Assembly: GCF_000177195.2 (NCBI RefSeq)
Contig: NC_015953.1
Span: forward strand, 2,170,001-2,234,000
Direction of reading: 5' to 3'
DNA: 64,000 nucleotides
DNA from: Streptomyces sp. SirexAA-E
GTDB taxonomy: Bacteria > Actinomycetota > Actinomycetes > Streptomycetales > Streptomycetaceae
Shown here: positions 39,732 to 48,362 of the stretch, piece by piece
How positions within the stretch are numbered: the stretch's first letter is position 1
Layout of the letters: each line of letters begins with the position of its first letter
Notes under the pieces: model-generated
Told to the model about the DNA's origin: nothing
Seen by the model: only the letters and a program-made list of their open reading frames with translations
The model's database searches: none
Made by a program: the position numbers and the translations under genes

Positions 39732-40871
39732 ATGACCGACAACAGTCACGAGAGCGTGCCGAGCAGGCAGCGCAGGCGCTATCCGGGAATCTCCTCCCGG
39801 GCCTACGAGCACCCGGCGGACCGTTCGGCCCTCGTGGCCCTGCGCAGGCTGACCGGTTTCGACACCGTGTTCAAGGCTCTCAGCGGGCTGCTGCCCGAGC
39901 GCAGTCTCCGGCTGCTCTTCCTGTCGGACTCCGTCCGGGTGAGCGACGCCCAGTTCGCGCACCTGAACGACATGCTGCGGGACGCCTGTTACATCCTGGA
40001 CCTGGAGAAGGTCCCGCCGATGTACGTCAACCAGGACCCTCGGCCCAACGCGATGTGCATCGGTCTCGACGAGCCGATCATCGTGGTGACCACCGGGCTC
40101 GTCGAGCTGCTCGACGAGGAGGAGATGCGGGCCGTCGTGGGCCACGAGGTGGGTCACGCGCTCTCCGGACACGCGGTGTACCGGACGATACTGCTCTTCC
40201 TCACCAACCTCGCCCTGAAGGTGGCGTGGATCCCGCTCGGCAACGTCGCCGTCATGGCGATCGTGACGGCACTGCGCGAGTGGTTCCGCAAGTCGGAGCT
40301 GTCCGCGGACCGGGCCGGGCTGCTGGTCGGGCAGGACCTGAAGGCATCGATGCGCGGTCTGATGAAGATCGCCGGAGGCAACCACCTGCACGAGATGAAC
40401 GTGGACGCCTTCCTCGCCCAGGCCGACGAGTACGAGAAGGGCGGCGACCTCCGGGACTCCGTGCTCAAGATCCTCAACGTGCTGCCCCGGTCCCACCCGT
40501 TCACGACGGTGCGTGCGGCCGAGCTGAAGAAGTGGTCCGAGACCCGGGACTACCAGCGCATCGTGGACGGCCACTACCCGCGACGCGACGAGGACCAGGA
40601 CACGTCGGTGACGGACTCCTTCCGGGAGTCCGCGGCCCACTACGCCGACACGGTGCGCACCAGCAAGGACCCGCTGATGAAGCTCGTCGGCGACATCGCC
40701 GGCGGCGCGGGCGACCTGGGCGGCAAGCTCCGGGACAAGTTCACCGGGGCGGCCGGCGGCAACGGCGGCGGCGCCTCACGCAAGGGCGCAACGGCCACGG
40801 ACGCTACGGACGGCCAAGAGGGGACGTGGCGGCGTCCGGACCCGGAGGAGGGGTCCGGGCCGGAGAGCTGA
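39732..40871 (+). CDS. M48-family zinc metalloprotease
   Basis: 379 aa. The zinc motif HEVGH ([16 protein letters not shown], about 136-151) and the third-ligand region [15 protein letters not shown] are both intact. Two hydrophobic stretches after the HExxH ([29 protein letters not shown]) suggest membrane association like HtpX. The C-terminus is Gly/Ala-rich and disordered and overlaps the next, convergent gene by 68 bp. GGGGG precedes the ATG. A -10-like TACGCT lies at 39676-39681. Confidence 0.87.
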   Translation: MTDNSHESVPSRQRRRYPGISSRAYEHPADRSALVALRRLTGFDTVFKALSGLLPERSLRLLFLSDSVRVSDAQFAHLNDMLRDACYILDLEKVPPMYVNQDPRPNAMCIGLDEPIIVVTTGLVELLDEEEMRAVVGHEVGHALSGHAVYRTILLFLTNLALKVAWIPLGNVAVMAIVTALREWFRKSELSADRAGLLVGQDLKASMRGLMKIAGGNHLHEMNVDAFLAQADEYEKGGDLRDSVLKILNVLPRSHPFTTVRAAELKKWSETRDYQRIVDGHYPRRDEDQDTSVTDSFRESAAHYADTVRTSKDPLMKLVGDIAGGAGDLGGKLRDKFTGAAGGNGGGASRKGATATDATDGQEGTWRRPDPEEGSGPES

Positions 40872-41931
40872 CCGACAGGGTCCCGCACAGCTCCGCCTTG
40901 GGCAGCCCGGTGGCGTACGGGTCGGTCCCTTCGGGTCCCCCGTCGTCCGCGCGCTCGCCGGCGAGCAGCGGACGCAGGGCGCCTGTGGCGTCCGCGGAGC
41001 AGGACTGCGGTCCTGCTTGGACGTAGGAGCTGCGCACCTCCAGCCGGTGCAGCCTGAGATCCTCCCGGTCGACGACGAAGTGCAGCTCGCGCCGGACGGT
41101 GAACAGCGAGGCGTCGTCGGCGCGGTGCGGACCGGAGACCGCGGGGCGCAGCGTGTACGTGAAGGTGTGGTCGGACACCACTTCCAGGGTGTCCGATCCC
41201 GTCTCCGCGTAGGACAGGCTGCCCTGGACCCGGACATCGGTGTCGGCGAGTTCCACGTCGGCCGGGTCGAAGCGCACCAGCCAGCCGGTCGCGCTGTGCC
41301 GGCCGTCGTCGGCCGGTGCGCTCACACTCCGGTCGAACTGTGCGGTCTGGTCCGGGTCGAGCAGCCGTCCGACCGGCCGGACCATACGCCCGGTGATCAC
41401 ATCGGGGTCGATCGAGGACGCCACCAGGTAGTCCTTGACCGTGGTCAGCGCGGCGGTCACCTGGCTGTTCGAGAAGTTCTCGGTCCGCCGGACCGGCGGC
41501 AGGTTGATGCCGGAGGCGCCCGTCCGGAACTGCGCGGCCGGGCCGTCGGAGACCAGGGTCTCAGGTGTCCCCCCCGGCACCTCGTCGGTGGGGGCAAGGG
41601 GGACCACGGTGGTCCTCAGCGGCTCCGCGTGGCGGGCGACGGGCTTGGGATAGGGGTTGCGGAAGCCGATGTAGACGGCGGTGGCGAAGGCCAGGGTGAT
41701 CAGCACGACGAGGACGACGGCGGCCCTGGAGCGTCGGCGGGTGCTCCGGACGGTGAGGGCACCAACGGAGCGCACGGCCCGGGCCGGTTCGCCCATCCGC
41801 TCCTGAGCGGAGAACTCCTGCAGCCGGGCAGCGCGCACGAACGATTCGTCGAAGACGAGTGAGCGGTACTCGTCCTCGCCGCCCGGCGGGTTCTCCGGGG
41901 GCCCTTCCGGCGGTTCTCCGCGGCCTGTCAT
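40804..41931 (-). CDS. Membrane protein with N-terminal FDESFVRAA motif, unknown function
   Basis: 375 aa from ATG 41931 (GGAGA 5 nt upstream). A Pro/Glu/Gly-rich N-terminus holds the motif YRSLVFDESFVRAARLQEFS (about 21-40), followed by a membrane helix (AAVVLVVLITLAFATAVYIG, about 71-90) and a large outer domain of about 280 residues with no family I recognise. The same motif opens the next gene. It overlaps the M48 gene end-on by 68 bp. Confidence 0.8.
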   Translation of the reverse strand: MTGRGEPPEGPPENPPGGEDEYRSLVFDESFVRAARLQEFSAQERMGEPARAVRSVGALTVRSTRRRSRAAVVLVVLITLAFATAVYIGFRNPYPKPVARHAEPLRTTVVPLAPTDEVPGGTPETLVSDGPAAQFRTGASGINLPPVRRTENFSNSQVTAALTTVKDYLVASSIDPDVITGRMVRPVGRLLDPDQTAQFDRSVSAPADDGRHSATGWLVRFDPADVELADTDVRVQGSLSYAETGSDTLEVVSDHTFTYTLRPAVSGPHRADDASLFTVRRELHFVVDREDLRLHRLEVRSSYVQAGPQSCSADATGALRPLLAGERADDGGPEGTDPYATGLPKAELCGTLSVSSPARTPPPGPDAATSPLGRP

Positions 41932-42445
41932 GGCTTCTCCCGATCTCCGCGCCACCGGTGGGGGCGGGCGCGGGATCCGCCCCCCACCTCGGCCGAAGGG
42001 CGTCGGACGGACCTGTCCGTCGCGGGTTTCGACACAGGGGACACATGGATTGCAGGGATGATCGCTTGCTGGGGACGTTCACGTGCGCGGATGCTCACGT
42101 ACGGGGATGCGCACGTGCGGTGACGCGCGTGCGGAGACGGCCACACGCGGGACGTTCGACGTGCGGGAGGGTTCGGTCACGGGCGGAACGCTCGGTCACT
42201 TGGGTGTGGACGGTCGATCGCAGGGACTTCTTCGCAGGGGCTTCGTCGCGGGGCTTCGTCGCAGGGCTTCTGCGCAGAGGCTTCTTCACAGGGACAAGGG
42301 GGCCCGGCCCTCCCCCGGTGACGGGAAAGGTGCTGAACCACAGGGTCCTACCTTCAGGGTGGGTCGATCGTCCTCAAGGTAAACGCCACGCAGGTGGGAG
42401 CGCAGGCGGGAAGGCGCCTGGTTAGGCCACCCGGACCGGAGAGGC
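41932..42445. other. Intergenic region with degenerate short repeats
   Basis: 514 bp between two related membrane-protein genes. It holds a stretch rich in ACGTGCG-type words (42070-42180) and the 13-14-nt tandem array at 42223-42290. Short frames exist on both strands but none has a start, SD and composition that persuade me. Confidence 0.55.
42223..42290. repeat. 13-14-nt degenerate tandem repeat, five units
   Basis: Units at 42223, 42237, 42251, 42264 and 42277 resemble GGGCTTCGTCGCA. They differ by 1-4 bases and one indel, so the array is old or under little constraint. Confidence 0.75.
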
Positions 42446-43036
42446 TCAGGGGGTGCGGGGCACGACGGAGGCCGCCGGACGCGAGTGGTCGGCCGAGGCG
42501 GAGGGGACCACGCCGGTTCTGTCCACACCGCTCGTCACCGGTGGCGGCGCCTGCTCCTGACGGTTTCCGGAAGCACCGCGGTAGACGGCATTGAACGCCA
42601 GCGCCACCATCCCGACCCCCATCAGCAGGGCGAGCAGCCAGGCGATCGGCCGGTGCCACCGAGCGGTGCTGCGATAGGGGCGCAGAGCGCCCCCGTGGCG
42701 GCCGTAGGGGCCGCCGTCGGCTCCGTCCGCATCGTCGGGGTCGAAGTCGTCCCCGAACTCCCTCTCGCGGCCGTACAGGCCGTCCGGCCCGTAGCCGTCG
42801 TCGTAGCCGTCGTCCTCCATGGCGGCGCCGCCGGATCGTGTCCGGCTCGCCTCGGCCTCGGCGCGAGCCTGCGCGGCGGCCAGCAGGCGCTCCACCGCGG
42901 TGGGTTCGTGGATCGCGGCGGACCGTACGAAGTCCTCGTCGAACACCACGGAGGCGAGGTCCTCGTCCGCGCCCCCGCGGTCGTCGTCGGGCTCCCAGCC
43001 GTCCTGAGACGGCTTGCCCCCCACGTCGTCCGGCAC
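42446..43036 (-). CDS. Second membrane protein with the FDEDFVRSA motif
   Basis: 196 aa from GTG 43036. An acidic N-terminus contains LASVVFDEDFVRSAAIHEPT (about 27-46), clearly the same motif as in the neighbouring 375-aa protein; then an Ala-rich helix (AVERLLAAAQARAEAEA), an Asp/Gly/Tyr-rich linker and a membrane helix (PIAWLLALLMGVGMVALAF, about 131-149) with a short outer tail. Function unknown. TACGCT ends 6 nt before the GTG, suggesting a leaderless mRNA. Confidence 0.78.
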   Translation of the reverse strand: MPDDVGGKPSQDGWEPDDDRGGADEDLASVVFDEDFVRSAAIHEPTAVERLLAAAQARAEAEASRTRSGGAAMEDDGYDDGYGPDGLYGREREFGDDFDPDDADGADGGPYGRHGGALRPYRSTARWHRPIAWLLALLMGVGMVALAFNAVYRGASGNRQEQAPPPVTSGVDRTGVVPSASADHSRPAASVVPRTP

Positions 43037-43048
43037 GCATTCAGCGTA
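43037..43048 (-). promoter_or_regulatory. Leaderless -10 element of the 196-aa membrane protein gene
   Basis: Minus-strand TACGCT (43048-43043), 6 nt, GTG 43036. Confidence 0.45.
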
Positions 43049-43367
43049 GCCCCGGGAGGCGCGTTCCGGGCGGAGAGCCCGGAAACTCGCCCTGCCCGGA
43101 ACGACACCGCCGCGCCACGACGCACCGCCCGGGGACCGCCACCCGCCCCACGGCACCCGTGTACCCCACGGCACCCGCCTTGCGGGCCGGAGCCCCCTGG
43201 CACAGCCGCCCCGCAGAACGGGCACGTCGCGGGCACAGCCGCCTCGCAGGCTCGCCGCCCCATGTCCATGTCCGGCGCGCGGACAGCGGCCGGGAAGCAG
43301 GCAGCGGACAGCGGCCGGGGAACGGGCAGCGGCCGGGGAACAGCCGTACCCCCCTCGCGGTCCGGTG
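43049..43367. repeat. Gene-free region with short direct repeats
   Basis: No gene seen. CCCCACGGCACCCG occurs twice (43146-43159 and 43164-43177), and the 43281-43341 stretch repeats a GGCAGCGGCCGGGGAAC-like unit about three times. Probably slippage-derived. Confidence 0.6.
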
Positions 43368-44651
43368 CTACCGGATGTGGCCGTCGCCCGTGACGATGTA
43401 CTTCGTCGACGTCATCTCGGGCAGCCCCATGGGCCCGCGGGCGTGCAGCTTCTGCGTGGAGATGCCGATCTCGGCGCCGAACCCGAACTGGCCGCCGTCC
43501 GTGAAGCGGGTGGAGGCGTTCACGGCGACCGTCGTGGAATCCACCAACTGGGTGAACCGACGCGCCGCCGCCTGAGAGGTGGTCACGATCGCCTCGGTGT
43601 GACCGGAGGACCACAGCCGGATGTGCGCCACCGCGGCGTCCAGCGATTCCACGACCGCGGCCGCGATGTCGTACGAGAGGTACTCGGTCTCCCAGTCCTC
43701 GGGTACCGCCGGCACCACGGTGGCCTTGGACCCCTCGGCGTACTCCCGCACCCGCTCGTCGGCGTGCACGGTCACGCCCGCCTCGGCCAGCGCGTCCAGC
43801 GCCCGGGGCAGGAAGTCGGCGGCGACGTCCTGGTGGACCAGGAGGGTCTCGGCGGCGTTGCAGACGCTCGGCCGCTGCGCCTTGGAGTTGATCAGGATGT
43901 CGACGGCCATGTCCAGGTCCGTCTGCGCGTCCACGTACACATGGCAGTTGCCCGTACCGGTCTCGATCACGGGGACGGTGGACTCCTCCACCACGGTCCG
44001 GATCAGCGAGGCGCCGCCCCGGGGGATCAGCACGTCGACCAGGCCCCGGGCACGCATCAGTTCGCGTACGGAGTCTCGGCTCTCCCCCGGCACCAGCTGC
44101 ACCGCGTCGGCCGGGAGACCCGATCCGCCCACCGCGTCGCGCAGCACCCGCACGAGGGCGGTGTTGGAGGCGTACGCCGAGGACGAGCCGCGCAGCAGCA
44201 CGGCGTTGCCGGACTTCAGACAGAGGGCGGCGGCGTCGACCGTGACGTTCGGCCGGGCCTCGTAGATGATGCCGACCACTCCGAGCGGCACCCTGACCTG
44301 GCGCAGGTCGATGCCGTTGGGAAGGGTCGACCCGCGGACCACCTCGCCGACCGGGTCGGGCAGTGCCGCCACGTCCCGTACATCGGCGGCGATCGCCCGG
44401 ATCCGCTCGGGCGTGAGCGTCAGCCGGTCCACGACCGACTCGCTCGTCCCGGCCTCGCGGGCGCGTGTGACGTCCTCGGCGTTGGCGGCGACGATCTCAC
44501 CGGTACGCACCTCCAGCGCGTCCGCGATCGCCAGCAGCGCGTCGTCCTTCGCCGCGCGCGGAAGTGGCGCGATCTCGGCGGCGGCGGCGCGGGCCCGGTA
44601 GGCGGCCCGGGCGACCGGGGACAGGTTGTCGTACGGCGAGAGCGTCGTCAT
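43368..44651 (-). CDS. proA: Gamma-glutamyl phosphate reductase
   Basis: 427 aa, family length. The catalytic Cys lies in [39 protein letters not shown] and [20 protein letters not shown] are signatures. It reduces gamma-glutamyl phosphate to the semialdehyde in proline synthesis. ATG 44651 has no SD; TACCCT (44663-44658) ends 6 nt upstream, so leaderless translation is likely. proB lies 870 bp upstream with one gene between. Confidence 0.96.
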   Translation of the reverse strand: MTTLSPYDNLSPVARAAYRARAAAAEIAPLPRAAKDDALLAIADALEVRTGEIVAANAEDVTRAREAGTSESVVDRLTLTPERIRAIAADVRDVAALPDPVGEVVRGSTLPNGIDLRQVRVPLGVVGIIYEARPNVTVDAAALCLKSGNAVLLRGSSSAYASNTALVRVLRDAVGGSGLPADAVQLVPGESRDSVRELMRARGLVDVLIPRGGASLIRTVVEESTVPVIETGTGNCHVYVDAQTDLDMAVDILINSKAQRPSVCNAAETLLVHQDVAADFLPRALDALAEAGVTVHADERVREYAEGSKATVVPAVPEDWETEYLSYDIAAAVVESLDAAVAHIRLWSSGHTEAIVTTSQAAARRFTQLVDSTTVAVNASTRFTDGGQFGFGAEIGISTQKLHARGPMGLPEMTSTKYIVTGDGHIR

Positions 44652-44663
44652 GCCCGCAGGGTA
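44652..44663 (-). promoter_or_regulatory. Leaderless -10 element of proA
   Basis: Minus-strand TACCCT (44663-44658), 6 nt, ATG 44651; the hexamer is identical to that of the leuS leader. Confidence 0.5.
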
Positions 44664-44750
44664 ATGCGCCCGCCGCGGACGACAGCCCCGCATTTCGTGA
44701 TACGAGACGGGCGTCCCGCCGCCCGGACGGACTCCCCGCAGTCCCGACCG

Positions 44751-44846
44751 GCCGACCGCACACCCGCCCGGCCGACCGCACACCGCCCAGCCGCACACCC
44801 GCCCGGCCGACCACACGCCCAGCCTGGACGCACACCCGCCCAGCCT
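44751..44846. repeat. About 20-nt tandem repeat upstream of proA
   Basis: Two near-perfect units of GCCGACCGCACACCCGCCCG (44751-44770, 44771-44790), then three decayed units to 44846. It fills the gap between proA and the upstream hypothetical gene. Confidence 0.75.
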
Positions 44847-44909
44847 GGTCCGGCCCCGGCGCCGGCCCGGCCGCCCGTCCCGGGCCACCGCCGCGAAAGA
44901 GCGCCCCGG

Positions 44910-45308
44910 TCAGTACGGGTGCACCCCGACCGGGGCTGCGGGCGGCGGCCCGTATCCCTCCGCGACGCGCTGGTGGTAGGTCTCCCGGTCGATGACCTCC
45001 AGACCGACGATCTCCCAGGGCGGAAGCCCCGCGCTGGACCGGTGCTCACCCCACAGCCGTAGGGCCACCGCCGCAGCGTCGTGCAGGTCGCGGGCCTCCT
45101 CCCAGTAGCGGATCTCCGCGTGGTCGTTGGCGTACCGGCTGGTCAGCAGGAAAGGGTGGTCGTGCGCCAGTTGTTCGAGCCCCCGTCTGACCTCCTTGAG
45201 CGGAATCTCGCCCCCGGAGACGCTGAGGGTGATGTGCCACAGCTTGGACCGGGTCCGTTGCTCGTCCGTCACCACCGGTTCCTGCTCAAGGGTCTGGTCG
45301 GTGGGCAT
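44910..45308 (-). CDS. Conserved hypothetical protein between proA and proB
   Basis: 132 aa if it starts at ATG 45308; the frame is open to 45449 and the true start is uncertain, since no good SD is seen. Its pattern KLWHITLSVSGGEIPLKEVRRGLEQLAHDHPFLL, read in pieces as a beta-strand, helix and strand, suggests a small ferredoxin-like alpha/beta fold; the tail YHQRVAEGYGPPPAAPVGVH is proline-rich. Conserved at this site in Streptomyces to my memory; function unknown. Confidence 0.75.
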   Translation of the reverse strand: MPTDQTLEQEPVVTDEQRTRSKLWHITLSVSGGEIPLKEVRRGLEQLAHDHPFLLTSRYANDHAEIRYWEEARDLHDAAAVALRLWGEHRSSAGLPPWEIVGLEVIDRETYHQRVAEGYGPPPAAPVGVHPY

Positions 45309-45524
45309 GCCGACGAAGTCGGCCCCCGCTCCGACACTGGTCAGGGCGCGACTGCCCGTTCCGCGGGGCGGCGCCCCCGGGCGCGCTCGTCTCACCGGCG
45401 GCCTCCTGTGAATGTGTAGCTGTGCTGACCCCTTGTACCCCCGTGACAAAGTTGACCAGTCCGGGGCCCGGCTTGGGGCGGTTTTCGTGAAGGTCTCCGC
45501 TCGAAGCCTGGACTTTCAGCCGTT

Positions 45525-46643
45525 TCAGGGGGCCAGGCGGGACGTGAGGACGACAAGATCGTCCCTGTGTACGACCTCGCGCTCGTAGGCGGGGCCGAGC
45601 TCGCGTGCCAGGTCGCGGGTGGAGCGGCCGAGCAGCTGGGGGATCTCCTTGGCGTCGAAGTTGACGAGGCCCCGGGCGACCGCGTGGCCGGAGGGGTCAC
45701 GCAGTTCCACCGGGTCACCCGCGGAGAACTCGCCCTCGACACCGCAGATCCCGGCCGGCAGCAGCGAGGTGCGCCGCTCGACGACCGCCTGCACGGCGCC
45801 GTCGTCGAGGGTGAGCGCGCCTCGCGGTGTCGAGGCGTGGGCCAGCCAGAGCAGCCGGTCGGCCGAGCGCCGGCCGGTGGGATGGAAGTAGGTGCCCGTG
45901 TCGCGGCCGGTGAGCGCGTCGGCGGCCCGGCTGGCCGACGTCAGGACGACGGGTACTCCGGCGGCGGTGGCGATGCGGGCCGCCTCGACCTTGGTGACCA
46001 TGCCGCCGGTGCCGACGCCGGCCTTTCCGGCGCTCCCGATCGTGACGCCGTGGAGGTCCTGCGGACCTCGCACCTCGGCGATGCGGGAGGTGCCGGGCGT
46101 GCTCGGGTCGCCGTCGTAGAGGCCGTCGACGTCGGAGAGGAGGACGAGGAGGTCGGCGTGGACGAGGTGGGCGACGAGCGCGGCGAGCCGGTCGTTGTCA
46201 CCGAACCGGATCTCGTCGGTGGCCACGGTGTCGTTCTCGTTGACGACGGGCAGCGCTCCCATCTCCAGGAGCTGGTCGAGCGTGCTGTAGGCGTTGCGGT
46301 AGTGGGCCCTGCGGCTGGTGTCGTCGGAGGTGAGGAGCACCTGGCCGACGCGTACGCCGTAGCGGGCGAACGAGGCGGTGTACCGGGCGACCAGCAGCCC
46401 TTGGCCGACGCTGGCGGCCGCCTGCTGGCGCGCCAGGTCCTTGGGACGGCGGACGAGGCCGAGCGGGGCGAGCCCGGCGGCGATGGCGCCGCTGGAGACG
46501 AGGACGATCTCACGCTCACCGCCGCCCCTGATCTTGGCGAGCACGTCGACGAGGGCGTCCACCCGGTCGGCGTCGAGGCCGCCCGCCGCGGTGGTGAGCG
46601 AGGAGGACCCGATCTTGACGACGATCCTGCGGGCGCCGGTCAC
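45525..46643 (-). CDS. proB: Glutamate 5-kinase with PUA domain
   Basis: 372 aa from GTG 46643, chosen because GGGGAGG stands 6 nt upstream and the protein then begins TGARRIVVKIGSSSLT, the family start; a longer form from 46718 adds 25 unlike residues. An amino-acid-kinase domain (SSGAIAAGLAPLGL; NENDTVATDEIRFGDND) is followed by a C-terminal PUA domain (about 285-365). It makes gamma-glutamyl phosphate, the first and usually proline-inhibited step of proline synthesis. Confidence 0.95.
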   Translation of the reverse strand: MTGARRIVVKIGSSSLTTAAGGLDADRVDALVDVLAKIRGGGEREIVLVSSGAIAAGLAPLGLVRRPKDLARQQAAASVGQGLLVARYTASFARYGVRVGQVLLTSDDTSRRAHYRNAYSTLDQLLEMGALPVVNENDTVATDEIRFGDNDRLAALVAHLVHADLLVLLSDVDGLYDGDPSTPGTSRIAEVRGPQDLHGVTIGSAGKAGVGTGGMVTKVEAARIATAAGVPVVLTSASRAADALTGRDTGTYFHPTGRRSADRLLWLAHASTPRGALTLDDGAVQAVVERRTSLLPAGICGVEGEFSAGDPVELRDPSGHAVARGLVNFDAKEIPQLLGRSTRDLARELGPAYEREVVHRDDLVVLTSRLAP

Positions 46644-46905
46644 CGCCGGCCTCCCCGCCGCGCCACCCCCGCCCGTGGAGGTGCGGGAAACGCCTTCGGA
46701 TTCGCTTGCCCCTGACACGTACGCCCGTCCCCATCAAGTCGTCCTGCTCGGCGCCCACAATCTACGTGAGGCGGTCCGTGCCGCGCAGCGCCGTCTCAGG
46801 ACGCACCCGTACATACGCGCACACCCGCGGCCCCGCGGGGGGCACACCACACCGCGCCCGCGGAGAAGAAGCCTTTGCGTAATCTCTACCGGCTGTTTGT
46901 CGGGC

Positions 46906-46917
46906 TACGCTTTGCGG
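46906..46917 (+). promoter_or_regulatory. Leaderless -10 element of the pyruvyltransferase gene
   Basis: TACGCT (46906-46911), 6 nt, GTG 46918. No SD and no clear -35. Confidence 0.5.
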
Positions 46918-48333
46918 GTGACAGATGAATCGACCCGCAAGACGCGCATTCTGCTCAGATCAGGCAAAAGCCCCTTCGACGTGGCTTCCGTCGAACAGTC
47001 CCTTCACAGAGATGTCTTCGGGACGAACACGGGAAATCTGATCTTCAGCGACGCGGCTCACAAGCTGCTCACGACCCCGCGGGCCGAGGTCTTCTCCAAC
47101 GGAATCCGCACGGTTCAGTCGGAGGCCGCCCGCATCAACGAGGAGTACGACGTCTTCGTCGTCCCCCTGGCCAACGCCTTCCGGCCGTCGTTCGAGCGGC
47201 CGTTGGCGCGGATGACCCAGCTGATCAAGAAGCTGCGCATCCCGGTCGTCGTCCTGGGCGTCGGGGCGCAGGCCGACCTGAAGTACAACGCGGCCCGGCT
47301 GAAGCCGATGGAGCCCACCGTCAGGGAATTCGTCACGGAGGTGCTCAACCGCAGCGCGTCGATCGGTGTCCGGGGCGAGTTCACCGAGCAGTACCTCAAC
47401 GACATGGGCTTCCGGGACGTCGAGGTCATCGGGTGCCCCTCCATGTTCATGCACGGCGATACGTTCACGCTCGAGAAGCGGGTCGAGTCGCTCACCCCCG
47501 AGTCCCGCGTCTCGGTGAACGGTTCGCACAGCGCCGTCCGTTCGCACGGTCTCGACGCGATAATCCGGCAGGCCCACCAGCGCTACCCGCACCTGCGGTT
47601 CGTCGGTCAGAACCTCCTGGAGGGCGAGCTGCTGCACTGGCGGGAGACCTCGAACCCCTCCGGCTCGCAGACCTCGATGCCGACGCACCCGTCCCACCCG
47701 ATGTACCGCGAGGGCAAGGTCCGGCTCTACATCGACCCGGCCACCTGGATCCACGAACTCCGGGAGTTCGACTTCTCGTTCGGCTCCCGCATCCACGGCA
47801 ACATCGCGGCACTCCTGGCGGGCGTCCCGAGCACCGTGCTCTGCAGCGACTCCCGCACTCTCGAGCTGTGCCGGTACTTCGGCATCCCTCACCGCAAGAT
47901 CTCCGAGACGCCCAAGAACATCGACCCCGCCGAGCTCTACGAGGCGGCCGACTTCGGTGATCTCGTCAACGGCCACAAGGAACGCTTCCTGCGCTTCACC
48001 GGATTCATGGAGCGCAACGGCCTGGAGAACACCTTCGTCCACGGTGACGGGGGCGCGGCGTTCGACGCGGCCATGGCCAAGCTCACCCTCCCGCCCGCCG
48101 TCCGGCCCTGGACCGACAGCGACCCGGAGTCCCTGCGGAGCCGCTTCAGCTGGATGCGGAGCAGGCTGGAGGAGCTGACGGAGGAGAACAACGAGCTGCG
48201 CCGGAGCGTGATCGCCGGCCGACCCAACGCACGGGCGGGTACGGACGTCACGGCTGCCCTGCCGGCCGCGTACCGGCGTGCCCGGCGCGTGGTGGGGCGC
48301 CCGGTCAGGAGGATTCTGCGCCCCGAGCGCTGA
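46918..48333 (+). CDS. Polysaccharide pyruvyl transferase family protein
   Basis: 471 aa from GTG 46918 (in-frame sequence upstream lies antisense to proB). The core VPLANAFRPSFERPLARMTQ, VVVLGVGAQ, SIGVRGEFTEQYLNDMGFRDVEVIGCPS and FGSRIHGNIAALLAGVP, read as separate motifs, matches the PS_pyruv_trans family. It would transfer pyruvate from PEP to a hexose of a surface glycan as a ketal, adding negative charge. The C-terminal 60 residues are basic with a short coiled coil (LEELTEENNELRRS). First gene of the proB-obgE glycopolymer island; convergent with the next GT2. Confidence 0.87.
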   Translation: MTDESTRKTRILLRSGKSPFDVASVEQSLHRDVFGTNTGNLIFSDAAHKLLTTPRAEVFSNGIRTVQSEAARINEEYDVFVVPLANAFRPSFERPLARMTQLIKKLRIPVVVLGVGAQADLKYNAARLKPMEPTVREFVTEVLNRSASIGVRGEFTEQYLNDMGFRDVEVIGCPSMFMHGDTFTLEKRVESLTPESRVSVNGSHSAVRSHGLDAIIRQAHQRYPHLRFVGQNLLEGELLHWRETSNPSGSQTSMPTHPSHPMYREGKVRLYIDPATWIHELREFDFSFGSRIHGNIAALLAGVPSTVLCSDSRTLELCRYFGIPHRKISETPKNIDPAELYEAADFGDLVNGHKERFLRFTGFMERNGLENTFVHGDGGAAFDAAMAKLTLPPAVRPWTDSDPESLRSRFSWMRSRLEELTEENNELRRSVIAGRPNARAGTDVTAALPAAYRRARRVVGRPVRRILRPER

Positions 48334-48362
48334 GTGGCGGACCGACTTCCGCGTGACCGGCC

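Noticed and set aside
42095..42289. 64-codon minus-strand frame over the repeat array
   Set aside because: The apparent Lys/Pro/Arg-rich peptide is generated by the 13-14-nt repeats, the units include an indel, and there is no good start signal.
44751..44846. CRISPR-like spacing of 20-nt repeats
   Set aside because: Units abut with no unique spacers, have decayed copies, and no cas gene is present in the window.
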